From a bacterium UBP8_UBA817 (GTDB lineage: Bacteria; Margulisbacteria; Marinamargulisbacteria; UBA817), in contig DBHX01000043.1 of assembly GCA_002296285.1 (NCBI GenBank), forward strand, positions 1 through 5,627: 5,627 nucleotides of DNA, written 5' to 3'. Position 1 is the stretch's first letter, and the number at the start of each line of letters is the position of its first letter. The position numbers and the translations under genes are program-made. The notes beneath the pieces were generated by a model. That model worked only from the letters and a program-made list of their open reading frames with translations, did no database searches and had not been told where the DNA came from. This document shows, piece by piece, positions 1 to 5,297 of the stretch.

Positions 1-74
1 TGGCTGGGGTGGCTGGATTCGAACCAACGATCGCGAGACCAAAACCCGCTGCCTTGCCGCTTGGCTACACCCCA
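1..74 (-). tRNA. tRNA-Gln, anticodon UUG
   Basis: The minus strand folds into a complete cloverleaf. It has a 7-bp acceptor stem (TGGGGTG with CACCCCA), a 3-bp D stem (GCC/GGC), and a 5-bp anticodon stem (GCGGG/CTCGC, with one G-U) around the loop TTTTGGT. A 4-base variable loop follows, then a 5-bp T stem (GTTGG/CCAGC) with loop TTCGAAT, discriminator G and an encoded CCA end that lies at the left edge of the window. The anticodon TTG is at plus positions 40-42 and reads CAA, and also CAG by wobble. The first pair is U1-A72, the weak pair typical of bacterial tRNA-Gln. The gene seems to be transcribed from its own promoter rather than by read-through. Anything downstream of it lies outside the window. 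Confidence 0.97.
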
Positions 75-85
75 ACAATAAAAAA

Positions 86-114
86 ATTGTATCAAACGAT
101 GTGAATCTTATCAA
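86..114 (-). promoter_or_regulatory. sigma70-type promoter of tRNA-Gln
   Basis: On the minus strand a -35 box TTGATA (109-114) and a -10 box TACAAT (86-91) are separated by exactly 17 bp. Each box matches consensus at five of six positions or close to it. The predicted start near position 79 leaves a leader of about five bases before the mature tRNA 5' end at 74, which suits a tRNA precursor. Confidence 0.75.
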
Positions 115-126
115 TTGAAAAATATT

Positions 127-185
127 GAGATGCCATAAATGGGGTGTTGCAAACCGGTGTGTTGCAAAAAACATGGTGACATCTC
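127..185 (-). terminator. possible terminator of the TPR gene (long imperfect inverted repeat)
   Basis: The arms GAGATG-CCAT (127-136) and ATGG-TGA-CATCTC (173-185) are complementary apart from a 3-base insertion. On the minus strand the stem is followed by AATATTTTT, which would act as the U-tract. It lies between the stop of the zinc-ribbon/TPR gene and the tRNA promoter, where a terminator is expected. The loop is long (about 36 bases) and the stem is interrupted, so it is not a textbook intrinsic terminator. The arms could instead be a protein site or a remnant repeat. Confidence 0.35.
144..168. repeat. two direct copies of GTGTTGCAAA, 15-bp period
   Basis: GTGTTGCAAA occurs at 144-153 and again at 159-168, separated by CCGGT. 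Each copy contains the palindrome TTGCAA, so the two copies can also pair as an inverted repeat. The pair sits in the loop of the larger inverted repeat at 127-185. I see no further copy in the window. The period is not a whole number of helical turns (15 bp is about 1.4 turns). Confidence 0.6.
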
Positions 186-236
186 AAAAAAAAGCGGCAT
201 GTAAAATGGTTCTAAATCATAAATTCAGGAAAAATA

Positions 237-1058
237 TTACTCTTCAAATTGATCAAGGTGGGCCATGAATTGCCTGATCTCTTCTCTTAAATCATCGTCT
301 TTGGTGAGTTTATACGCCGCTTTTAAATTGCTCATGGCGCGAGGCATGTCTTTGGCATTATAGCATGCAACGGCCAAATTAAATAAAATGCGATCGTCAT
401 CCGGGTACTGCATAGACAACCTGTTGAGCTGGTGGATGGCTTCATTGAATAAGCCTTGTTCCGTGTAAATATCCGCCAAATATCGGCGTGCGGCAACGTG
501 CTTTCCATCCTGGGATAAAATTTTCTTCAATATCGGTTCCGCTTGTTCAAATTGTTTTGTCTTCACAAAGTTTAAGGCCATGGATTCCAAGGTGGGGACA
601 TCATCTGGAAGGGCCGCGGGTGTATTGAAGGCATTGCGCTCGGTTTTACTGATTAAATCATGGGCTTGATTAAAGGACGGATCAATGGAAATGATTTGTT
701 TGGCAATGGCCAATGCTTCAGCCGAAAGCCCTTGAGCGTAATACCATTGGGCCAACGTAAAGAGGGCTTCGGTGTTGAGTGGATTAATGGCCAGCTTGGC
801 TTCGCAATCAATAAGGATGGTGTCTTTTTTTGGTGTTTTGTAGTGCTTGGCTTGGATCAGAGAAAATTGATGGTACAGATCATCGCTACTCACTCGTTGT
901 TGTGATTCAATGTGGGCTTGCAAACTAATTCTTCCGTGCTCACTTCCCAAATTAATTAATGGAACATTGCATTTGCTGCAAAATAGTTTCCGCCCATCGG
1001 TGGTGGTTTTTTCAGGTAAAAAAGCCTCTTTGCAATCATTACAAAAGTAAATGGACAT
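237..1058 (-). CDS. zinc-ribbon and tetratricopeptide-repeat (TPR) protein
   Basis: This is a 273-residue soluble protein of unknown specific role. The N-terminus is a small zinc ribbon with paired CxxC knuckles (Cys6/Cys9 and Cys27/Cys30, a 17-residue spacer). A linker of about 60 residues follows, then helical repeats with TPR character at roughly 93-127, 156-187, 188-221 and 222-256. Signs are the A/G-small-residue pattern (such as LAQWYYAQG and LADIYTEQG) and closing 'P' positions as in SIDP and QYPD. TPRs are protein-binding scaffolds, so an adaptor role is the likeliest inference. No signal peptide or membrane segment is visible, so it should be cytoplasmic. The ATG at 1056-1058 has no Shine-Dalgarno sequence and a -10-like box lies 6 bases upstream. 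It diverges from yceI. The repeats are degenerate, and the family assignment beyond zinc ribbon plus TPR is open. Confidence 0.9.
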   Translation of the reverse strand: MSIYFCNDCKEAFLPEKTTTDGRKLFCSKCNVPLINLGSEHGRISLQAHIESQQRVSSDDLYHQFSLIQAKHYKTPKKDTILIDCEAKLAINPLNTEALFTLAQWYYAQGLSAEALAIAKQIISIDPSFNQAHDLISKTERNAFNTPAALPDDVPTLESMALNFVKTKQFEQAEPILKKILSQDGKHVAARRYLADIYTEQGLFNEAIHQLNRLSMQYPDDDRILFNLAVACYNAKDMPRAMSNLKAAYKLTKDDDLREEIRQFMAHLDQFEE

Positions 1059-1064
1059 AGGTTT

Positions 1065-1094
1065 AGTTTAAATGCCAAAACAAACAAAAGTCTA
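1065..1094 (-). promoter_or_regulatory. weak candidate promoter for the zinc-ribbon/TPR gene, leaderless geometry
   Basis: On the minus strand, TAGACT (1089-1094) and TAAACT (1065-1070) are 18 bp apart, each matching the sigma70 consensus at four of six positions. The -10-like box ends 6 bases before the ATG, which would put the transcript start on the A of the start codon. No Shine-Dalgarno motif lies between. The boxes are weak, and a stronger promoter further upstream would overlap the yceI promoter. Confidence 0.3.
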
Positions 1095-1097
1095 CTA

Positions 1098-1127
1098 GAG
1101 ACAAACACATAACCCCTGGTATAGAAT
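1098..1127 (+). promoter_or_regulatory. extended -10 promoter of the yceI-uppP-metXW cluster
   Basis: TGGTATAGAAT at 1117-1127 contains an extended -10 element (TG at 1117-1118, one base, then TATAGA at 1120-1125). It also holds an overlapping alternative, TAGAAT at 1122-1127. The -35 candidate GAGACA (1098-1103) is 16 or 18 bp upstream, depending on the -10 chosen. The predicted start is near 1132-1134, downstream of the in-frame ATG at 1126, so translation should begin at the ATG at 1159. This is the only convincing promoter in front of the five-gene cluster. Confidence 0.6.
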
Positions 1128-1158
1128 GGTACTAATCATAAAACTAAATGGAGATGTC

Positions 1159-1731
1159 ATGAAAATATTAAGTTTGTGGATGGCCATGCTTGTGAGCACA
1201 TCACTGTTTGCCAGTGGTTTTAGCGTGGATTCGGTGCACTCAACCGTCGGGTTCAAGGTAAAGTACATGATGTTAAGTGCTGTTCAGGGGCAATTCAATG
1301 CATTTGATGGCCAAGTGAGCTTGGATAATGGTGAACCAACCAGCATCGTTGGTCAAATTGATGCATCAAGCATTGATACCAACAACGCAAAACGTGATGC
1401 GCATTTAAGATCGGATGATTTTTTTAATGTGGCCGAGTACCCTTACATTCGGTTTAAATCCAAACAAATCCGTAAAAATGATGTGGGCTACGTTGCAATT
1501 GGTGATTTGGAAATTCATGGCATTACCAATCAGGTGTCCATCCCATTTACATTGCTCGAGCCAATGGTTGATGGGTTCGGACAGGAGCGGTTGGCATTAA
1601 TTGGCCAAATTCGAATTAACCGAAAAGAGTATGGCATTATGTATTCAAAGAAAATGGACAACGGGGGATTGGTTGTGGATAATTTTATTGATATTGATTT
1701 GAACATCCAATGCGTGAAAAAAACCAAATGA
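1159..1731 (+). CDS. YceI-family secreted lipid-binding protein
   Basis: A 190-residue YceI-family protein, matching the usual precursor length. Residues 1-18 or 1-20 form a signal peptide: Lys2, then a hydrophobic core, ending LFA-SG-F. Export to the periplasm is therefore expected. Family hallmarks are the start of the barrel (VDSVHSTVGFKVKY, 23-36), the GQFNAFDG strand (44-51), SSID (70-73), the RDAHLRSDDFF segment (79-89) and YPYIRFKS (94-101). These proteins form a lipocalin-like barrel that binds long isoprenoid or fatty lipids; the natural ligand here is unknown. The start at 1159 is preferred over an in-frame ATG at 1126. It has GGAG at 1150-1153 five bases upstream and begins the signal peptide, while 1126 lies within the -10 region. 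The stop overlaps the next gene in ATGA. Confidence 0.93.
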   Translation: MKILSLWMAMLVSTSLFASGFSVDSVHSTVGFKVKYMMLSAVQGQFNAFDGQVSLDNGEPTSIVGQIDASSIDTNNAKRDAHLRSDDFFNVAEYPYIRFKSKQIRKNDVGYVAIGDLEIHGITNQVSIPFTLLEPMVDGFGQERLALIGQIRINRKEYGIMYSKKMDNGGLVVDNFIDIDLNIQCVKKTK

Positions 1732-2057
1732 AGCAATGGCTCAATACGTTTACGCCAAAAAAGGTAATGGTTTGCACCCAGTGTCAGACCAAGTTTCGAT
1801 TTCCAGTGAAACCAGGGAAAACACTGAATGTCACCTGCCCATCCTGCAGGGCTTCTTATCAGATATCCTTTGTTAATCCATTGGTGCAGTTACTTCAAGG
1901 GCGCCTTAATTGGATCACCTTAAATAAAACGGAGAAGAAAAAACTCTTTGTATTATTTGCAACGATTGTGATCGCCTTTGGGCTGATTGTGTCGTCGTTT
2001 TTAAATCCAATTAAACCATCCATCGATCAAACACAGGGCATTGAGCATGTTCTTTAA
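1728..2057 (+). CDS. small zinc-ribbon, single-pass membrane protein
   Basis: A 109-residue protein I cannot name. Residues 16-40 form a zinc ribbon of the MJ0042 / zinc_ribbon_5 type, with CTQC (Cys16, Cys19) and CPSC (Cys37, Cys40) separated by 17 residues. The basic stretch NKTEKKK leads into one hydrophobic segment at about 73-92. The charge pattern places the ribbon in the cytoplasm, leaving a short C-terminal tail outside. The start at 1728 forms an ATGA overlap with the yceI stop. An in-frame ATG at 1710 would add six residues, but neither has a clear Shine-Dalgarno sequence, so coupled translation is likely. The 3' end runs 11 bases into uppP. Such ribbons can bind nucleic acid or protein partners. 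A regulatory or membrane-tethered accessory role is only inference. Confidence 0.78.
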   Translation: MKQWLNTFTPKKVMVCTQCQTKFRFPVKPGKTLNVTCPSCRASYQISFVNPLVQLLQGRLNWITLNKTEKKKLFVLFATIVIAFGLIVSSFLNPIKPSIDQTQGIEHVL

Positions 2058-2820
2058 GGTTGTTTTACTCAGTATCATTGAGGGGGTGACTGAATTTTTG
2101 CCCATTTCATCAACGGGGCATTTAATTCTTGTTAGTGACTATCTAAATATGGATAAAGCATTTTATGAGGTGTTTGACATTGCCATTCAGTTGGGGGCCA
2201 TTTGTGCTGTTTTTTTCCTGTTTCCATCGTATTTTAGTGAGCGAATTAAGCAGTTTAAATCCAAGGAAACGGTGGTGATAGCGTTGGCCGTTTTGCCCAT
2301 ATTGATGATGGGATACGTGTTGAAAGATGTGATCAAAGCCGTATTGTTTTCACCCGACGTTATTTTTTGGGGATTAATTGTTGGTGGGGTGGGGTTGATC
2401 ATTGCTGACAAAAAAGTGCCCACCACGGCGACCGATGATCACAAAGAATCGGTAAGCCTTCGCCAAGCATTGATTGTTGGACTATGGCAGTGTTTGGCCC
2501 TGTGGCCAGGAATGAGCCGGTCTGCCATGACTATTTTAGGTGGCTTGGCTGGTGGCTTAAACCGTGTCACATCCGCCTCATTTTCATTCATCATCGCAGT
2601 GCCTGTCATGGTGGTGGTGGTGGGTTATGATTTGTTGAACGCTTGGTCATCCTTTACGGCCATTGAGCTTGCCTGGATTGCCTTGGGGATGGGCATCTCT
2701 TTTGTGGTGGCCTATCTAACCATGCGTTGGTTTCTAGCGTTTATTAATCGGCAGGGCTTATTGGTCTTTGGCGTGTATCGGATATTACTTGGGGGACTGG
2801 GGATATTATTTTTCGTATGA
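2047..2820 (+). CDS. uppP: undecaprenyl-diphosphatase UppP (BacA type)
   Basis: An integral membrane enzyme that removes a phosphate from undecaprenyl diphosphate, regenerating the lipid carrier for peptidoglycan and other surface polymers. Overproduction of this family gives bacitracin resistance. With the ATG at 2047 the protein has 257 residues, close to the family's roughly 260-275. The catalytic region is present: EGVTEFLPISSTGH (Glu12, Glu16, Ser21, Ser22, His25) and PGMSRSAMT (154-162, with Arg158). The IQLGAI stretch (47-52) and the C-terminal YRILLGG (244-250) also fit. Most of the chain is hydrophobic helices. AGGG at 2035-2038 is a well-placed ribosome site for 2047. A TTG at 2041 is an alternative start that adds two residues. 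It overlaps the upstream gene by 11 bases and metX by 4 (ATGA). Confidence 0.96.
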   Translation: MFFKVVLLSIIEGVTEFLPISSTGHLILVSDYLNMDKAFYEVFDIAIQLGAICAVFFLFPSYFSERIKQFKSKETVVIALAVLPILMMGYVLKDVIKAVLFSPDVIFWGLIVGGVGLIIADKKVPTTATDDHKESVSLRQALIVGLWQCLALWPGMSRSAMTILGGLAGGLNRVTSASFSFIIAVPVMVVVVGYDLLNAWSSFTAIELAWIALGMGISFVVAYLTMRWFLAFINRQGLLVFGVYRILLGGLGILFFV

Positions 2821-3860
2821 CACAACAACAATTTAAAATAGCCGATGCTCATAAAATTTCCTTGGATAGTGGTCGGCATTTGGAAGAGATTACCATTGCC
2901 TATCATACATTTGGTGAACTAAATGCAGCGAAGACCAATGTTATTTTAATTTGTCATCCGTTAACGGGGTCATCAAACGCCATGGAATGGTGGCCAAAAA
3001 TTGTTGGCCCAGGTTTGGCCATTGATACCAATCAGTATTTTGTGATTTGCACCAATGCACTGGGCGGATGTTCTGGAACAACTGGTCCGGCATCCATCAA
3101 CCCAAAAACCAACACCCCTTATTTGTTGGATTTTCCAGTGGTCACCATTGCGGACATGGTGAGGGTGCAACGTGAACTCATTGGCCATCTAGGAATCAAT
3201 AAGATTAAAATGGTCATTGGGGGCTCCATGGGGGGGATGCAGGCCCTTGAATGGGTGGCACAAGCGTCAGAGCTCATTGAATCGTGTGTTCCAATTGCGT
3301 CCACAACAAAGGTAAGCCCATTGGCCGTAGCATTTGATTCTGTGGGCCGTAAATCCATTATGGAGCAATTAAAGTCAGGGCATGGTGAAGCTGGATTAGC
3401 AGTGGCCCGACAATTGGGGCATATCACATATTTATCGGAAGAGGCCATGGAGCAAAAGTTTTCAAGGAATTTGCAACATAGCGATGCGTATCAATATCAT
3501 TTGGAACCAGAATTTCAAATTGAAAGTTATTTAAACTATCAAGGGGAAAAATTTTTAGGACGATTTAATTTATATGCCTATTTGGTCCTAACAAAGGCGG
3601 TGAGTTATTTTGATCTCGAGCGATCTTATGGATCCATTGAGAAAGCCATCGGTCATTCATCGGCCAAGTTTTTGGTGATGGCAATCACCTCCGACTGGCT
3701 CTATACAGCGAATCAAAGCAAGGCCTTGGCCTATCAATTGATGAAACTAAACAAGCACGTGAGTTATGTTGAAATTGATTCTGATTATGGCCACGATACA
3801 TTTTTAATTGATTCAGACGAAACCAAACAAGTGATAAAATGTTTTTTGGATAGCTTATGA
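2817..3860 (+). CDS. metX: homoserine O-acyltransferase MetX (alpha/beta hydrolase)
   Basis: This enzyme transfers an acyl group to the hydroxyl of L-homoserine, the committed step of methionine synthesis in the cytoplasm. The alpha/beta hydrolase triad is clear: nucleophile Ser137 in GGSMGGMQALEW (135-146), Asp293 in TSDWLY, and His326 in GHDTFL. Other MetX signatures are HPLTGSSNA (47-55), LGGCSGTTGPASINP (82-96), DFPVVTIADMVR (105-116), GHITYLS (201-207) and ESYLNYQG (236-243). The family normally uses acetyl-CoA, but some members use succinyl-CoA; I cannot settle the donor from sequence. At 347 residues it is shorter than the common 370-390. The stretch between the first lid helix and GLAVAR is compact. 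Translation starts at ATGA overlapping the uppP stop and ends in ATGA with metW. No strong Shine-Dalgarno sequence is visible. Confidence 0.95.
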   Translation: MTQQQFKIADAHKISLDSGRHLEEITIAYHTFGELNAAKTNVILICHPLTGSSNAMEWWPKIVGPGLAIDTNQYFVICTNALGGCSGTTGPASINPKTNTPYLLDFPVVTIADMVRVQRELIGHLGINKIKMVIGGSMGGMQALEWVAQASELIESCVPIASTTKVSPLAVAFDSVGRKSIMEQLKSGHGEAGLAVARQLGHITYLSEEAMEQKFSRNLQHSDAYQYHLEPEFQIESYLNYQGEKFLGRFNLYAYLVLTKAVSYFDLERSYGSIEKAIGHSSAKFLVMAITSDWLYTANQSKALAYQLMKLNKHVSYVEIDSDYGHDTFLIDSDETKQVIKCFLDSL

Positions 3861-4456
3861 AATTATACGAAACCATATTGTTTAATCAAATCAAAAAAAA
3901 GTCAAAGGTCATTGATTTGGGATGTGGGGGTGGTGTGTTACTCAATGAGCTCATTCATGAAAAATCATGTGATGGGTATGGTATTGAGCAAAATTTTCAA
4001 GAAGTTCTGGTGGCCATGGGGCGAGGGATCCCTGTGTATCAGGGAGATATTTTGGATGGATTGAAACAATTTGATGATGGTACATTTGACATCGCGATTT
4101 TATCGCAAACATTGCAACAAGTGATGAATCCCATTGATGTGATTCATGAGATGTGCCGTGTATCAAAGAAGGCCATCGTAACGTTTCCAAATTTTGGTCA
4201 TTGGAAAGTGCGGTTTCATTTATTAACCAAAGGGTATTCTCCAAAAACAAAGCAACTGCCCCATGAATGGCACAATACCCCCAATATTCGGGTGATTACC
4301 ATCAAAGATTTTCGAAAACTATGTGCTGAAAATAACATCAACATTCTCAAAGAAATTCCATTGGCAAAGTTTAAATTTCAACGATTGATGTTCCCATTAA
4401 GATTCACCAATTTTTGGACGGAAAAAGGGATATTCATGATTGAAAAAAAGAATTGA
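3857..4456 (+). CDS. metW: MetW, methyltransferase-fold partner of MetX
   Basis: A 199-residue protein with the class I SAM-methyltransferase fold, the usual MetW length. Motif I is VIDLGCGGG (18-26), followed by the acidic end of strand 2 in YGIEQ (Glu44). QGDILDGL (62-69) and FDIAILSQTLQQVMNP (77-92) cover the next strands. MetW-specific blocks are TFPNFGHW (109-116) and LPHEWHNTPNIRVIT (134-148). MetW is nearly always encoded next to MetX, and in pseudomonads it is reported to associate with MetX and raise its activity. No methyl transfer is firmly established for it. It shares ATGA with metX, so the two are probably made in step. It is the last gene of the cluster and ends 19 bases from the convergent plsC stop, with no recognisable terminator between them. 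Confidence 0.95.
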   Translation: MKLYETILFNQIKKKSKVIDLGCGGGVLLNELIHEKSCDGYGIEQNFQEVLVAMGRGIPVYQGDILDGLKQFDDGTFDIAILSQTLQQVMNPIDVIHEMCRVSKKAIVTFPNFGHWKVRFHLLTKGYSPKTKQLPHEWHNTPNIRVITIKDFRKLCAENNINILKEIPLAKFKFQRLMFPLRFTNFWTEKGIFMIEKKN

Positions 4457-4475
4457 TACTGGAATTTCGATCGGG

Positions 4476-5201
4476 TTAATCCCTGGGCTGATCTTTCATG
4501 TCTTGAATATTCTGAAACGTGATGTCCATTAGGGATTCAATGTTTTTCTTGGGTTCGAGTGAGCGGTCGGGTTCAATGGGGGGGGCAAAATGAATGTGAA
4601 CATCCCCAGGGGAGGCTTTAAGGGATTTTTTTTGAACAATCTTTTTGCTACCATCAATATAACAAGGAATAATTGAGGCGCCAGAATCAACGGCCAATTT
4701 AAATGCGCCACGTTTAAATGGCAATAATTCGCCAGTCATTGACCGGGTACCTTCAGGGAAAATCAACATGTTCCAGCCTTTTTTAAGTCGCTTTTCTACT
4801 TTATTAAGGCATTTTTTTGCTTGTCTAGGATTCTTTCGATCAATTAAAAAGTCACCACCAAAAACCATGTCTAGCCCAATAAATGGCACCCAAAATAATT
4901 CCTTTTTTGCGATAAAATTAAAGTGATAGGGAACACCAATCACCATCACCAAAATATCAATAAGGCTGGTATGGTTGGCCATAAAAATACATGCGCGATC
5001 TTTTGGAATATGGTGAGCACCGTGAGTGATCACCTTTAATTTCATGGATTTTGCAATAATGATAATAAACAACTTCGATAGTTTTCGATGATTCTTAAAA
5101 AAGTTGGGGGTAAAAATGCAGAGTAGTGCAATGAAAAAGTGCGAAGAAACACAGATTGCCGTAACACTCCAATACCAGATATGATACAAAAATGAGTTCA
5201 T
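4476..5201 (-). CDS. plsC: 1-acyl-sn-glycerol-3-phosphate acyltransferase (PlsC/LPLAT family)
   Basis: This enzyme adds the second acyl chain to lysophosphatidic acid, giving phosphatidic acid, at the inner face of the cytoplasmic membrane. The 241-residue length is typical. A hydrophobic N-terminus (about 9-31) and a second apolar stretch (44-50) anchor it. Acyltransferase motif I is NHTSLID (His77, Asp82, the HX4D pair). Motif II is the GGDFLIDR region (115-122), motif III is FPEGTRS (148-154, with Glu150), and motif IV is IIPCYIDG (177-184). Related lyso-lipid or ornithine-lipid acyltransferases share these motifs, so the exact acceptor is inferred. There is no Shine-Dalgarno sequence before the ATG at 5199-5201, and the next Met (53) is far too late to be the start. 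The coding strand carries a C8 tract at Ala206-Pro208. Confidence 0.93.
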   Translation of the reverse strand: MNSFLYHIWYWSVTAICVSSHFFIALLCIFTPNFFKNHRKLSKLFIIIIAKSMKLKVITHGAHHIPKDRACIFMANHTSLIDILVMVIGVPYHFNFIAKKELFWVPFIGLDMVFGGDFLIDRKNPRQAKKCLNKVEKRLKKGWNMLIFPEGTRSMTGELLPFKRGAFKLAVDSGASIIPCYIDGSKKIVQKKSLKASPGDVHIHFAPPIEPDRSLEPKKNIESLMDITFQNIQDMKDQPRD

Positions 5202-5208
5202 ATGAATC

Positions 5209-5237
5209 AGTATAACGTGGGATTGAGTATGTTTGAA
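5209..5237 (-). promoter_or_regulatory. candidate promoter of plsC with leaderless geometry
   Basis: On the minus strand, TTCAAA (5232-5237) and TATACT (5209-5214) are 17 bp apart; the -10 box matches consensus at five of six positions. It ends only 7 bases before the ATG, so a normal start site would fall at 5201-5202 and give an mRNA with no 5' leader. No Shine-Dalgarno motif is present, which agrees with this. Confidence 0.5.
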
Positions 5238-5261
5238 TGCACTTTTGCCAAAAACTATAAA
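5233..5261 (+). promoter_or_regulatory. sigma70-type promoter of the phosphohexomutase gene
   Basis: TTGAAT (5233-5238) and TATAAA (5256-5261) are separated by 17 bp. The predicted start near 5268 gives a leader of about 30 bases containing GGAG at 5288-5291, six bases before the ATG. The -35 box covers the same bases as the -35 box of the opposing plsC promoter. Confidence 0.6.
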
Positions 5262-5297
5262 ATGATAAAATAAATTCAGTAAGAATTGGAGAAAATA

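Noticed and set aside
660..905. 81-residue open frame on the plus strand
   Set aside because: It lies wholly inside the zinc-ribbon/TPR gene on the opposite strand and has no ribosome site or recognisable motif; it is a shadow frame.
1126..1158. Upstream in-frame ATG as the start of yceI
   Set aside because: It overlaps the extended -10 element, has no ribosome site and would bury the signal peptide behind 11 extra residues. The ATG at 1159 has GGAG and a proper signal peptide.
2761..2788. Internal promoter for metXW inside uppP (TTGGTC, 16 bp, TATTAC)
   Set aside because: The two boxes match consensus poorly and sit in the conserved C-terminal coding region; this is chance-level similarity.
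3119..3448. 109-residue minus-strand open frame, rich in Cys, Pro and Met
   Set aside because: It is antisense to the conserved core of metX, including the catalytic Ser region. Its composition is what the reverse of that coding sequence gives.
3951..4250. 99-residue minus-strand open frame
   Set aside because: It is antisense to the conserved metW body, with no promoter, ribosome site or family resemblance.
4457..4475. Terminator between the convergent metW and plsC genes
   Set aside because: The 19-base gap holds only a CGATCG palindrome and a 3-bp GGG/CCC stem at its edge, with no U-tract. This is not enough to call.
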